Below, in pieces: positions 1 to 9,628 of a stretch of 37,607 nt of DNA (position 1 is the first letter of the stretch; each line of letters begins with the position of its first letter). The DNA lies in contig JAGXNR010000023.1 of assembly GCA_019894875.1 (NCBI GenBank), positions 1 through 37,607 of the forward strand. Reading direction: 5' to 3'. Below the pieces are notes generated by a model, which was given only the letters and a program-made list of their open reading frames with translations, was not told the DNA's origin and did not search any database. The translations under genes were made by a program, and so were the position numbers. This DNA comes from Promethearchaeota archaeon. GTDB taxonomy: Archaea > Asgardarchaeota > Lokiarchaeia > Sigynarchaeales > SOKP01.

Positions 1-818
1 GGATTATCTTGTGGAAAACTCGGATGCTGACCATATCCCAAGATATGAGTATCCCAATAGTCTTCATAAGTTACCATTGAGATCATCTCTAATCCCTGAA
101 GATAATTCATCCCAGTATCCCAATCATTAAAGTAGACTATAGCTTTACCTCCTGATTGCAAATCTTCTGTGATTGTCACATTGTTAAAACGGGGAAAGCG
201 GCTTGACATATCTCCCGAAGCTCCATATTCTCCATAAACTGCAGGAATTCCATCAAATTGAGTAACATTCCAGCTGGCGGTTTCAAAATCTTCATAATCA
301 CCTACCTCTAACCAATAAGTATCTCGTACAGTACGCATATTTGAATCAACCGCAGGGGTAATACCAGTGATATTTCCTATAATTCTCATAAATCTATCAA
401 TGTTCCATTTAAATACAGTTGCATTCCAATCTGAACCGTCATGGAACTTCACTCCTGGTCGAAGGGTCAGTTCTACTGATTTCATACCATCATAGTTCAT
501 AAAACCAGCCTCATTCATTTCATTAGGTCTATCTTCAATTACCCAGCTCGTTGCCAATACTGGAAGTAATTCAGTGCGGACATCACCTGACCAAATATGT
601 GCTTGTGCTCGAAATAATGTTTCAAGACAGCTACCTATATAATAATCACCAGTACTGGTTACAAAAGTTGGAGAATCCCAATGGGCTATATCACGTGGTC
701 CACAGGCTCCTACAACAAAAATTTCTGAACCTTGAGCTTTTGCTGTTATAGGGAAGAATGGGAGTACTATAGAAGTAAATAAAAGAGCTATTATTAATCC
801 TTTTGAATATTTTCTCAT
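1..818 (-). CDS. Peptide/nickel-type ABC transporter substrate-binding protein (family 5), partial
   Basis: Extracellular solute-binding lipoprotein or secreted protein of the oligopeptide/dipeptide/nickel class, which captures substrate outside the cell and delivers it to the permeases encoded divergently next door. The frame starts at the ATG at 816-818 and stays open to the window edge (272 codons), so the C-terminal half is missing. The N-terminus is a classic signal peptide: MRKYSKG followed by a hydrophobic stretch and an AKAQ-like cleavage region near residue 28. Family-like stretches follow: a segment around YIGSCLETLFR near residue 60, and LTLRPGVKFHDGSDWNA near residue 135, matching the conserved 'L+ gvkFHDG' block of SBP_bac_5 proteins. 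The substrate cannot be told. The gene is divergent from the permease/ATPase operon that starts at 1078 and is almost certainly part of the same system. Confidence 0.88.
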   Translation of the reverse strand, partial: MRKYSKGLIIALLFTSIVLPFFPITAKAQGSEIFVVGACGPRDIAHWDSPTFVTSTGDYYIGSCLETLFRAQAHIWSGDVRTELLPVLATSWVIEDRPNEMNEAGFMNYDGMKSVELTLRPGVKFHDGSDWNATVFKWNIDRFMRIIGNITGITPAVDSNMRTVRDTYWLEVGDYEDFETASWNVTQFDGIPAVYGEYGASGDMSSRFPRFNNVTITEDLQSGGKAIVYFNDWDTGMNYLQGLEMISMVTYEDYWDTHILGYGQHPSFPQDN

Positions 819-1077
819 ATTATTTATACACGTATTTTTTTTTTTTTTTAAACGTAGATTTCGATTTTTTTGTTAAATTTTAAATTTACATAGTAAACTT
901 ATTTATAGGTTATGATAATAATATATTTAAAAGTTTCTGAAAATGATCACCATCGGTTAAAAATTAATGATAATTAAATAAAATTTAAAGAATTTCATTT
1001 TGTATAATATTATTCAAAACGAAGAGTTTAAGAGAAATTAATAATTTTGTATTGAATATATTTTGAGATGAGAAAAA
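819..1077. promoter_or_regulatory. Divergent intergenic region between binding protein and permease operon
   Basis: About 260 nt, very AT-rich, between divergent start codons. It holds an uninterrupted run of 15 T at 835-849, which is an A-tract in the untranslated leader of the minus-strand gene. TATA-like stretches occur around 918-930. Both promoters of the transporter must lie here, but no operator was identified. Confidence 0.4.
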
Positions 1078-2145
1078 ATGGTGAAACGAAAAACAAATAT
1101 GATAAAATATATCCTCAGACGGATATTAATGATGATTCCAATGTTGTTTCTTGTGCTAACTTTTGCCTGGATTTTGTCGCATATGATGGCTGTTAGCCCA
1201 ATTACCAACAAATTAGGTGGGTTAGTCGATGTTGACGTAATTCAAGCCGAATTGGAGAGAGTTGGCTTTTATGATCCCTGGTATGTTCAACTTGCTACTT
1301 ATTATAAAAATTTTTTTACAGGAAATTGGGGTAATTCTTATGTAATTCGAGAAGAGTATCCAGTTTACGATTTTATTTTAGAAATATTTCCAAGAACAAT
1401 AGAATTAATGATGATTCCGATAGTATTAAGTCCTATTATTGCTATTAAGCTTGGATTATCATCAGCAACACATAAGAATCAATCAAAAGATATTCTCATT
1501 AGGGCTCTTGCAATTTGTGGAGCGGGATTTCCCGTGTTTTGGATTGCTACTTTGCTCCAACTCTCTTTTGGGTATTATTTGGACATATTTACATTAGGAA
1601 CTTTAGATTTACCGGTCGTATTCGCTAATCAACCTGGATTTTCATATCCTGCACCAGCTGGGGCATTTCAGACAGGATTTCGTATTATTGATAGTTTCAT
1701 CTATAATGATCAAGTATATCTGTGGGACACAATACTACATGTAATTCTTCCAGCTTTATGTATAACTTTTGTTTCATTGGCCAGTATTACAAGACAAACC
1801 CGATCAAGTATGTTAGACGTGTTAGATCAAGATTATATTAGAACTGCCCGAGCTAAAGGAGTTATAGAAAAAGATATTATAAATAAACATGGCCTTCGTA
1901 ATGCGTTATTACCCACTAGCAATCTTATTATCGGGGGGACCGCAACGGCATTGTTAGGATCTTTTTTTATTGAAGTAACTTTTACCTATAAAGGTTTTGG
2001 ATATTATATGGTGACTTCGATATTCTTAGGGGATTATTTAGTTATTAATGGACTCTTAGTATTTGCTACTATAATCCTTCTTACTGGAACCTTAGTTGCG
2101 GATGTCATGTATACTATTATTGATCCTAGAATAACATACAGATAA
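1078..2145 (+). CDS. ABC transporter permease, DppB/OppB type
   Basis: First inner-membrane subunit of a peptide/nickel-type uptake transporter. The 355-residue protein has the DppB layout: an N-terminal helix (IKYILRRILMMIPMLFLVL), a variable external loop, then about five further helices. The cytoplasmic EAA loop that docks on the ATPases is visible near residues 255-280 (DYIRTARAKGVIEKDIINKHGLRNALLP), and the C-terminus reads DVMYTIIDPRITYR, a normal DppB ending. The ATG at 1078 is used; a second Met eight codons later (MIKYIL...) fits the family N-terminus equally well. It is the first gene of a four-gene plus-strand operon; the next start is 24 nt after the stop. Confidence 0.9.
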   Translation: MVKRKTNMIKYILRRILMMIPMLFLVLTFAWILSHMMAVSPITNKLGGLVDVDVIQAELERVGFYDPWYVQLATYYKNFFTGNWGNSYVIREEYPVYDFILEIFPRTIELMMIPIVLSPIIAIKLGLSSATHKNQSKDILIRALAICGAGFPVFWIATLLQLSFGYYLDIFTLGTLDLPVVFANQPGFSYPAPAGAFQTGFRIIDSFIYNDQVYLWDTILHVILPALCITFVSLASITRQTRSSMLDVLDQDYIRTARAKGVIEKDIINKHGLRNALLPTSNLIIGGTATALLGSFFIEVTFTYKGFGYYMVTSIFLGDYLVINGLLVFATIILLTGTLVADVMYTIIDPRITYR

Positions 2146-2169
2146 GATAAAATTGAGAGGTTATTAAAG

Positions 2170-3165
2170 ATGACAGAACAAGCTTTTAGAGGGGAGATAC
2201 CTTATAAGCAATCTGAATCCCCAACGAAAAAGAAATTTTTTCGATTTTTAAAATTTTATTTAATTCCTGGGTGGCGAGAACCTGAATTCTCTTCTCAAGA
2301 ATATCACATAGAAAAAATAAAATCTAAAAGGAGAATGTTTCGACGCCTTATCAACCCTTTAACAATTTTAGGAATCATAATGCTTTTATTCATTTTGGTA
2401 TTAGCAGTATATTCTCCTTGGTTAACTCGCTATAGATTAGACGAACTAGTAATACCCTATATTCCTCCTGATACAAATCCTTTTGATATTCCATCAGCAG
2501 AGCATCCGTTAGGAACAACAAAGTATGGATATGATATTTTAGCAAGAATTATTTGGGGCGGTAGAACCACGATTTTAATGGCCTTAATCCCTGTAACCAT
2601 CGCTACTGTGGGAGGTCTTATCTTAGGAACGATATCAGCATATTTTGGTGGCACTGTTGATTATCTTATGATGCGTTTTGTAGATTTAATGTATTCATTT
2701 CCAAACTTGATTCTTGTCATCATAATTGTTCCTATATTGGGACAAGAGTTATTGACTAGTCTTGTAATTTACGGAATTCTTTTTATACCATATAATATCA
2801 GGTTTATGCGATCACTTGTTTTACAAGTAAAGCAACTAGAATATATTCAAGCAGCAAAAACAGGTGGTGCGAAAAAATTCAGAGTAATGTTTAAACATAT
2901 TATACCAAATGCAATTTCTCCTATGATAATAGCGTTTTTTGGAGGAGCAGCGGTTGCAGTATTAGGTCTAGCAGGTCTGGCTTTTATAGGATTAGGAGAC
3001 CCGTTGGTTGCTAGTTGGGGAACCGATATTAATTGGGCAAGAGCTACATTTAGCAATCCCAATGCTGCTTTTTGGCCTGGACTATTAATAGGAATAACAT
3101 CCATTGGATTTATACTCCTAGGAGACGGAGTGCGAGATGCATTAGATCCACGATTAAGTTTATAA
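2170..3165 (+). CDS. ABC transporter permease, DppC/OppC type
   Basis: Second permease of the peptide/nickel-type importer. The 331-residue protein has a longer cytoplasmic N-terminus than usual (about 60 charged residues before the first helix), then the DppC-typical external loop with HPLGTTKYGYDILARIIWGGRTT near residues 115-137. Five more helices follow, with the EAA loop (YIQAAKTGGAKKFRVMFKHIIP) around residue 225 and the terminal GDGVRDALDPRL motif that closes OppC/DppC proteins. It lies 24 nt after the DppB stop and is clearly co-transcribed. Confidence 0.9.
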   Translation: MTEQAFRGEIPYKQSESPTKKKFFRFLKFYLIPGWREPEFSSQEYHIEKIKSKRRMFRRLINPLTILGIIMLLFILVLAVYSPWLTRYRLDELVIPYIPPDTNPFDIPSAEHPLGTTKYGYDILARIIWGGRTTILMALIPVTIATVGGLILGTISAYFGGTVDYLMMRFVDLMYSFPNLILVIIIVPILGQELLTSLVIYGILFIPYNIRFMRSLVLQVKQLEYIQAAKTGGAKKFRVMFKHIIPNAISPMIIAFFGGAAVAVLGLAGLAFIGLGDPLVASWGTDINWARATFSNPNAAFWPGLLIGITSIGFILLGDGVRDALDPRLSL

Positions 3166-3228
3166 AAAAAGAGGAGATTAAACGTTTTAAATATAATATT
3201 TCAATCAGAGTATGGATTTAATTATGGA

Positions 3229-5118
3229 ATGGCTTTAATTGAATCAATTATTGCAGCATTAATATTATTTTTTATCTCAATTACTATAAATAAGAATATT
3301 CCTGAAGAGAAACAAATTTCAAGAGTAATTCATAAAAAGAGCTCAGCCGTAATTACCCTCATACTTTTCGGTATAACTTTTGCTATTCGTTCCCTCTTTG
3401 AAACTCTAGAGGCTATTTTTTACTTGTTTTCAATTATCAATAATGATGTTGTAATGTTTGCATTAATGACAACAATCTTTTATTTTTTGTATAAAGAATT
3501 AGTGCTTAAGCAAAAAAGATTTGGATCTAAAGGGGAGGAACTTTTTAGTTATCTATTTCTAAAAATATTTAGATTATTTATTATATTAAGTTGGATAATT
3601 TCCGCAATATTCGTCTCAATTCCTCTCCTACAAATTAGAATGAATAATCCTGATATTTTCAACCTCGGATTTTTATGGGCAATTTTAGCTGTTGGATTTG
3701 ATATTATCATCACAATTTTAATAAATAGTACTCTTCCAATTGAGAAACGTATTTCTAAAGAAATTCTTAAATACTCTATGTTTGCTGGTGGACTCTTCTC
3801 ATTCGGAATTTGGTCAATACAACTAGTAATCTTTGAATTGTATTTGAATAGACTATTTGGATTAATGCTATATCCACAAGATATTCGCATACTTTTTGGA
3901 GTAGTTAGTGGTATATATGCTTCGATTTTTTATGTATCTTTGAAAAAAAGATTTTTACCTACTGCTGAAGAAAAAAGCAAGTTAAAAGTTCAAAGAGCAC
4001 TTGAAATACTTCAAGAGCAAACTGTACAAGATTTTAATTTAGAAGGGAATCATGCGATCCTTGATGTGAAAGATCTCACTACTTATTTTCATACAGAAGA
4101 AGGTACTGTACGTGCTGTAGAAGGTGTATCTTTTAAAGTATATGAAGGAGAAGTTCTTGGCCTTGTGGGTGAAACTGGTTGTGGGAAATCTGTAACCGCA
4201 TTATCTATTCTTCGAGTAATTCGACCTCCAGGAAAAATCGAGAAAGGCAGTGTAATTTTTAGTGGGGAAAATCTATTAATAAAACCTGAATCAGAAATGC
4301 TAAAATATCGTGGCAAAGATATTACTATGATTTTTCAAGATCCACTAAATTCTCTTAATCCTGTTTTTAGAATAGGTAAACAAATCTCTGAAGTATTTTT
4401 ATTGCATATGGAAAATGAAATGCTTGCTGAAGCATCTAAATTTCCCGATAAAACTTTATATAGTATTGCTCGAGAATGGACTATAGAGCTTTTAAGAGAA
4501 TTGAATATACCCTTTCCTCAAGTAATAATTGATCGATACCCACATGAATTAAGTGGCGGTATGCGACAAAGAGTTCAGATTGCTATAGCTATTGCATGTA
4601 GACCTAAATTACTTATTGCTGATGAACCTACTACTGCTCTAGATGTCACAATACAGAACCAAATTCTCAAACAGATGAAAGATCTTCGTAAGAAATATAA
4701 TACAACTATATTATTTATTACTCATGATCTAGGAATTATCTCTAAAATGTGTAATCGTGTTGCTGTGATGTATTGTGGATCTATTGTTGAATATGGGGAT
4801 ATAAAAAAACTATTTACTAAACCTTATCACCCATACACTAGAGGGCTTATAGGTTCTGTTCCTGTTATGAGGGAAAGACAACAACAGCTTGAAGTTATAC
4901 CTGGAATGGTACCAAATTTAATTTATCCCCCTTCAGGATGTAGATTTCATCCTAGATGTCAATATTGTTTCGAGCCTTGCGATTCACAAGCTCCAATCCA
5001 AAATGAAGTTGAACCTGGATATTTTGTAGCATGTCATCTTTATGACCCAGAATATGAAAGTTTAGCTAAAATTTCTAGAAAAAAAATAGAAGAAAAGATT
5101 AGATTAAATAAAAATTAG
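3229..5118 (+). CDS. Oligopeptide ABC transporter ATPase (DppD type) with N-terminal membrane domain
   Basis: Cytoplasmic ATPase driving the importer, fused to an unusual membrane domain. Residues 1 to about 245 form roughly six hydrophobic helices joined by short charged loops; the ATPase starts near residue 275. Walker A is GETGCGKS near 313-320, the signature LSGGMRQR near 441, Walker B LLIADEPTTALD near 461, the H-loop in FITHDLG. The C-terminus carries the oligopeptide-ATPase extension with a Cys cluster (CRFHPRCQYCFEPC) near 569-582, a likely Fe-S site. The start is uncertain: a Shine-Dalgarno-like GAGGAG at 3171-3176 is over 50 nt before the ATG at 3229, the frame is open back to the dppC stop at 3163-3165, and no ATG, GTG or TTG lies between. 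A rare start nearer the GAGGAG is possible. Confidence 0.88.
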   Translation: MALIESIIAALILFFISITINKNIPEEKQISRVIHKKSSAVITLILFGITFAIRSLFETLEAIFYLFSIINNDVVMFALMTTIFYFLYKELVLKQKRFGSKGEELFSYLFLKIFRLFIILSWIISAIFVSIPLLQIRMNNPDIFNLGFLWAILAVGFDIIITILINSTLPIEKRISKEILKYSMFAGGLFSFGIWSIQLVIFELYLNRLFGLMLYPQDIRILFGVVSGIYASIFYVSLKKRFLPTAEEKSKLKVQRALEILQEQTVQDFNLEGNHAILDVKDLTTYFHTEEGTVRAVEGVSFKVYEGEVLGLVGETGCGKSVTALSILRVIRPPGKIEKGSVIFSGENLLIKPESEMLKYRGKDITMIFQDPLNSLNPVFRIGKQISEVFLLHMENEMLAEASKFPDKTLYSIAREWTIELLRELNIPFPQVIIDRYPHELSGGMRQRVQIAIAIACRPKLLIADEPTTALDVTIQNQILKQMKDLRKKYNTTILFITHDLGIISKMCNRVAVMYCGSIVEYGDIKKLFTKPYHPYTRGLIGSVPVMRERQQQLEVIPGMVPNLIYPPSGCRFHPRCQYCFEPCDSQAPIQNEVEPGYFVACHLYDPEYESLAKISRKKIEEKIRLNKN

Positions 5119-5123
5119 GAGGT
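5117..5123 (+). promoter_or_regulatory. Shine-Dalgarno sequence of the DppF-type ATPase
   Basis: AGGAGGT overlaps the stop codon of the preceding ATPase and sits 5 nt before the ATG at 5129. It fixes this start and shows that Shine-Dalgarno initiation is used for internal operon genes in this genome. Confidence 0.75.
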
Positions 5124-5128
5124 TATTT

Positions 5129-6847
5129 ATGATCATGGTTGATTTAATAGAAATTATCATTATTCCCGTTATTCTATCTATAATAGGATTTTTTATAATG
5201 CGACGGCTTGGACAAAAAAAGAGATGGGACAATTTATTGACAATTGCACTTGTAACAAATCTGATCTGGTTCAATTTAAGTATATATTTGAATTTTATAA
5301 TTTTAAATACATTTGGAGATTCCCCTTTATTTAAATTTTTATTAATTCCGGTACTCATACCGGTTGGTATATTAATTATTTGGAGCGTTTATAATAACAC
5401 CTTCATTGAGTCAATCGAAGTTATTAGCATTACCCAGGGTGCCTTGCTTGTCATATCGTTTTTTTTAAGCACTATTCCAAGAATTCTTCAAATCTGGCTA
5501 ATTGAAGGAAATGATGATTTAGATGGTTCTAAATTTACATTTGTTTTTGCCTTTCTCTTTCTTCTTGGGTTATCTGTTGTTATGGCTTATTGGGGAAGTA
5601 AAATACAATTAGTGCGATACAGGGTAACTTTTACTCTTAGCAGCATAGTACCCGGAATTTATTATTTAATAATCACATTTATTACTCAGAGTGAAAACTT
5701 TTTGGATAATGCAGTTATCAATATCTCAATTAGCTTTATAATTGCAATTATTTCCATTATTAGTGTAAAGAAAATTAGTTACCAAACTATACAGTTCCAA
5801 GAACTTAAAGATTTAAATATCCTTGAGAAAGACGAAGCATTACTAGATATACAAGATCTTAAAGTGTATTATCCACTTTTTAAGGGGACCCTTAAAAGAC
5901 AAATTGGATCTGTTAAAGCCGTTAATGGTATCTCTTTCAGCATAAAAACCGGTGAAACGCTCGGTTTAGTAGGAGAAAGTGGATGTGGGAAAACAACAGT
6001 TGCAAAAGCAATTCTAGGTTTGGTAGAAAAAACGGAAGGTGAGATGATTTTCAAAGATAAGGCAATCCCTCCCGAATATTCCGCTTATTTAAGACATAAA
6101 ATACAAATGGTTTTCCAAGATCCAGATGCATCCCTAAATCCACGTATGAAAATAGTCGACATAATAGCAGAACCACTCAGGAATTTACTTGCGATTACTA
6201 ATAAACTAGAAATCAGAAAACGTGTTTTAAGATTGTTAGACGAAGTTTCCTTAAAACGAGAGCATATGGATCGCTATCCGCATGAATTTTCTGGTGGTCA
6301 GAAGCAAAGAATCGTTATAGCAAGAGCATTAGCCTGCAATCCAGAGTTGATAATTTTAGATGAACCCTCTTCTGCTCTTGATGTTTCAGTTCAAGCACAA
6401 ATCCTTAATCTTCTTAGAGAATTACAAGCAGTATATGGGTATGGATTTCTGTTTATTACTCATAATTTAGCCGTTGTAAACTATATTGCTGATCGGGTAG
6501 CTGTCATGTATCTTGGCAAGATTGTAGAAATCGGAAGTAAAGAACAAGTATTTTCAAAACCAGCTCATCCATACACTCAAGCACTTCTTGGGTCACATTC
6601 TGATATTGATCCTTACAATCAAGAAATTAGTTTTGTTATAGAAGGTGAAGTACCAAGCCCTATAGCCCCTCCACCTGGATGTACTTTTAACCCACGCTGC
6701 TCTTCAGATGCACGTACAAAAGAGTGTGAGATAGAACTTCCACATAAGATTAAAATCGAGGATGGTCATTATATTTGGTGCAATTATCCTCCTAAATCAA
6801 TGCAATCAAAAATTCAAGAATCTGAAGAAAGTTTATCTACTGATTAA
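5129..6847 (+). CDS. Oligopeptide ABC transporter ATPase (DppF type) with N-terminal membrane domain
   Basis: Partner ATPase of the DppD-type subunit. Residues 1 to about 215 are again a multi-helix membrane domain (about six hydrophobic segments) that ordinary DppF proteins of about 330 residues lack; the ATPase begins near residue 230. Walker A is GESGCGKT near 281-288, the signature FSGGQKQR near 387, Walker B LIILDEPSSALD near 406, then FITHNLAVVNYIADRVAVMYLGKIVE, the conserved DppF block. The C-terminal Cys-rich oligopeptide extension (CTFNPRCSSDARTKEC) is present. The ATG is supported by an AGGAGGT five bases upstream. It ends the operon. Both ATPases having membrane domains suggests they could anchor to the membrane or contact additional partners; that role is inferred. 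Confidence 0.88.
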   Translation: MIMVDLIEIIIIPVILSIIGFFIMRRLGQKKRWDNLLTIALVTNLIWFNLSIYLNFIILNTFGDSPLFKFLLIPVLIPVGILIIWSVYNNTFIESIEVISITQGALLVISFFLSTIPRILQIWLIEGNDDLDGSKFTFVFAFLFLLGLSVVMAYWGSKIQLVRYRVTFTLSSIVPGIYYLIITFITQSENFLDNAVINISISFIIAIISIISVKKISYQTIQFQELKDLNILEKDEALLDIQDLKVYYPLFKGTLKRQIGSVKAVNGISFSIKTGETLGLVGESGCGKTTVAKAILGLVEKTEGEMIFKDKAIPPEYSAYLRHKIQMVFQDPDASLNPRMKIVDIIAEPLRNLLAITNKLEIRKRVLRLLDEVSLKREHMDRYPHEFSGGQKQRIVIARALACNPELIILDEPSSALDVSVQAQILNLLRELQAVYGYGFLFITHNLAVVNYIADRVAVMYLGKIVEIGSKEQVFSKPAHPYTQALLGSHSDIDPYNQEISFVIEGEVPSPIAPPPGCTFNPRCSSDARTKECEIELPHKIKIEDGHYIWCNYPPKSMQSKIQESEESLSTD

Positions 6848-6861
6848 ATAAATTATTTACC

Positions 6862-6876
6862 TTTTTTAGGTTTTTT
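6862..6876 (+). terminator. T-rich terminator after transporter operon
   Basis: Two runs of six T separated by AGG lie 15 nt after the last stop codon. Archaeal termination commonly uses such T-runs without a strong hairpin. Confidence 0.45.
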
Positions 6877-6986
6877 CAGTTTCTACCTCATAACTTACAT
6901 TGAGATCATTAAGATATATACATTTTCAAGAACTGTAATATATTCAAATTTTAATTATATAAGTAATAATAAATTCACAAAGTAAA

Positions 6987-6994
6987 TTTAAATA
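6987..6994 (+). promoter_or_regulatory. TATA box of the glycyl radical enzyme gene
   Basis: TTTAAATA centred about 30 nt before the ATG at 7020, with no Shine-Dalgarno sequence between. This spacing fits an archaeal TATA box driving a nearly leaderless transcript. Confidence 0.45.
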
Positions 6995-7019
6995 TTAAAA
7001 AATCAATATATATAATAAT

Positions 7020-9458
7020 ATGGTAGTTCAAGATATTAAGATGACTCCTCTTCGAGGCATTCCCTCGGAGAGAGTTCGCAAGATTAGAGATAGAATGCTC
7101 TCTATGCCTAGAGAATTTGATATTGAACGAGCTCGGTGTTATACAAGAATATATAAACAAATGGAAGATTCTCCGCCCTGTATGAAGAACGTCAAGGCAT
7201 TGGAGGAATTCTTACAGTGTCTACCTATTAGGATTGAGGAAGATGAGCTTCTTGTAGGAGTAAAATCTAGCAAAGTAAGAGCTGATCCTTTTGAAATAGA
7301 ACGTGGAATGCGTGCTAGCATTTTTGGGTTTATCTTTAATGATTCAATAGATAAAAAAATAAGAGATGGGATTGCTAAAAGATTTATCTTTAGTCGTTAT
7401 CTTCCCTTACCAGAGGAAGAAATGGATGAGTTGAAAAATGAAATCATGCCCTTCTGGAAAGATAGAACTGTAGCAGCTCGAAAGCGAGGATATTGGCAAA
7501 AAGCAGGTTTAATTGAAACAATGGCTGCATTAAGTCCTAGGGGTGCCTCTCGCAGCGGTACTGATTTATTTTCAGTTGCTAGCGGTCAAGGACATGTCAT
7601 TCCAGGATATAGACGAGTTCTTAAAATGGGATTTAGAGGAATCGAAGCGATGGCGCAAGAAGGCCTTGCGAAACTCAAGGAAACAGACGAAAAATACGAC
7701 CAACGCAAGGATTTTTATGAATCAGTAGTGGTAGCAGCAAAAGCAGTCTGCGATTATTCTAATCGTTATGCAGATCTTGCAATGGAAATGGCAGAAAATG
7801 CTTCAGAAACAAGAAAAGCTGAACTTTTAGATATTACTGAACGAACAAGACGAGTGCCAGCACTTCCCCCTAGAACATTCATAGAAGCACTTCAATCAAT
7901 TTGGATGACCAATGTTGTTATGGAAATGAGTTATGGTGAAGGAAATATATTTTCTCAAGGACGGGTTGATCAATATCTTTATCCATATTATGTTGCTGAT
8001 TTAGCCGAAGATCGTATAACATATGATGAAGCTTTAGAACTCATTGAAGAATATTTAGTTAAACTTGCTTCTGTTGTTATCGCAGGACAGAATAATGTAA
8101 CTATCGGTGGACTGGATAAAGATGGGAATGATGCTACAAACGATGTGTCATACATGTTTCTCGAGGCTGTTGCAAATGTGAAAAGCTTATTGAATACAAT
8201 ATCGATACGGATTTCTTCCAAAACACCCCGTGATTTTTTGAACAGGACTATTGAAGCTTTCAAGTATACGGCCGGAATGGGTATTCATAATGATGAAGTT
8301 CTGGTCCCACAGCTTCATAATACAGGATATTCATTAGAGGATGCTAGAGATTATTCACTTGTAGGATGTGTAGAACCGCATGGTACTGGTAATGATTTCT
8401 CTTATACTGCAGGGAACATTGTTCAGATTTCAATCCTTCTTAACATGGCATTGAATGAAGGACGTACTATTCTTTCAGGAAATAAGACTGTTGGAGCGAA
8501 GACACCCCCAGCTAAAACTTTTAAGTCCTTTGAAGATGTTAAGAAAGCTTATGTAGACCAACTTAAATTTGCCATAGATCTCACGGTAAAAAAGGCTGAG
8601 TTAAAGGATAAAGTATTTGCTGAATATCTTCCTTCCCCATTGCTATCGTCTACTATAGAAGGATGTCTCGAAAGTGGAATGGACGCAACTCGAAACGGAG
8701 CTAAATATAATAATAACCCAATGGGGTCACAAGGACTTGGTGGTGTCGCAAACTCCTTAGCAGCAATTCGCTGGGCAGTATTTGAAGAGAAATTAGTGAC
8801 GATGGAAGAATTAGTTACCCACATGAATAATAATTTCAAAGGAGCAGACGAACTTCGAGAAAAATTACGAAATAAAGCTCCTAAATATGGAAATGGTGAT
8901 GAGCGGACAGATGAACTAGCAAAATGGGTTGCATCTAACCTATGCGATATTACAAGAAAATATAAAGCGAGAGGCGGTGATGGTATATATCACAATTGCC
9001 TTGTATCTGCTGCTGGATCTCAGATTACGGAGGGAAGAGCATTAGGAGCAACTGCGGATGGAAGATTAGCTCGTGAAGCTGTTGCAAACGGCATTTCTCC
9101 TGCAAATGGTACAGAAAAGAATGGACTTACCATGGCACTCCGATCAGTAGCTTATGCAACTGGTGAACCGCATTTAACTAATGGGGCAACCATGAATATA
9201 AGAATTAATCCTAGCTTAATACAGACCGATGAAGGAGTCGATCAATTAGCTTCTATAGTAGAGGCTTATTTAGAGTTAGGAGGACGAGAGCTTCAGATAA
9301 ATCCATTAAGTACAGAAACACTAAGAGATGCACAAGCTCATCCAGAAAAATATCCCGACCTATCAGTTAAGGTTACAGGCTACTCCGCTCGATTTATAGA
9401 CATCGCAAGATCACTTCAAGAGGATATTATCGCTCGCACAGTATTTAATGAAATATAA
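7020..9458 (+). CDS. Glycyl radical enzyme (pyruvate formate-lyase/dehydratase superfamily)
   Basis: Oxygen-sensitive radical enzyme of 812 residues, the normal size for the dehydratase/lyase branch. A thiyl radical on Cys450 would attack the substrate; the site reads SLVGCVEPHGTGND, a single Cys followed by V-E-P as in diol dehydratases, choline TMA-lyase and related enzymes, not the Cys-Cys pair of true pyruvate formate-lyase. The glycyl radical site is VTGYSARF with Gly787, 26 residues from the C-terminus, followed by QEDIIART, a canonical end. Its activase is encoded convergently at 9629-10573. Substrate is unknown: decarboxylation, dehydration and C-N or C-S lysis remain open. The ATG at 7020 lies behind a TATA box at leaderless spacing; the ATG at 7041 is an alternative. 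Confidence 0.92.
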   Translation: MVVQDIKMTPLRGIPSERVRKIRDRMLSMPREFDIERARCYTRIYKQMEDSPPCMKNVKALEEFLQCLPIRIEEDELLVGVKSSKVRADPFEIERGMRASIFGFIFNDSIDKKIRDGIAKRFIFSRYLPLPEEEMDELKNEIMPFWKDRTVAARKRGYWQKAGLIETMAALSPRGASRSGTDLFSVASGQGHVIPGYRRVLKMGFRGIEAMAQEGLAKLKETDEKYDQRKDFYESVVVAAKAVCDYSNRYADLAMEMAENASETRKAELLDITERTRRVPALPPRTFIEALQSIWMTNVVMEMSYGEGNIFSQGRVDQYLYPYYVADLAEDRITYDEALELIEEYLVKLASVVIAGQNNVTIGGLDKDGNDATNDVSYMFLEAVANVKSLLNTISIRISSKTPRDFLNRTIEAFKYTAGMGIHNDEVLVPQLHNTGYSLEDARDYSLVGCVEPHGTGNDFSYTAGNIVQISILLNMALNEGRTILSGNKTVGAKTPPAKTFKSFEDVKKAYVDQLKFAIDLTVKKAELKDKVFAEYLPSPLLSSTIEGCLESGMDATRNGAKYNNNPMGSQGLGGVANSLAAIRWAVFEEKLVTMEELVTHMNNNFKGADELREKLRNKAPKYGNGDERTDELAKWVASNLCDITRKYKARGGDGIYHNCLVSAAGSQITEGRALGATADGRLAREAVANGISPANGTEKNGLTMALRSVAYATGEPHLTNGATMNIRINPSLIQTDEGVDQLASIVEAYLELGGRELQINPLSTETLRDAQAHPEKYPDLSVKVTGYSARFIDIARSLQEDIIARTVFNEI

Positions 9459-9479
9459 AATTTGTTTTAATTTTATTTC

Positions 9480-9495
9480 TTTTTTTTAATTTTTT
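9480..9495 (+). terminator. T-run terminator after glycyl radical enzyme
   Basis: Eight T then, after AA, six T begin about 20 nt downstream of the stop, between convergent genes. This is typical of an archaeal intrinsic terminator. Confidence 0.4.
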
Positions 9496-9628
9496 ATATG
9501 TTATTTTCGTCTTTTAACTCGATTCTATTATTGTTTAATATCTGATATACATTTGATATCTTTGTATAAGAAATATGTAAAAGAGTATCTTGTTCTATAG
9601 GTTATAAAGGAAATTGGCTTTTTTCGAT

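Noticed and set aside
835..849. Run of 15 T as a terminator for the plus-strand operon or an assembly artefact
   Set aside because: It lies in a divergent promoter region with no upstream plus-strand gene. Homopolymer length may be imprecise, but no functional claim is supported.
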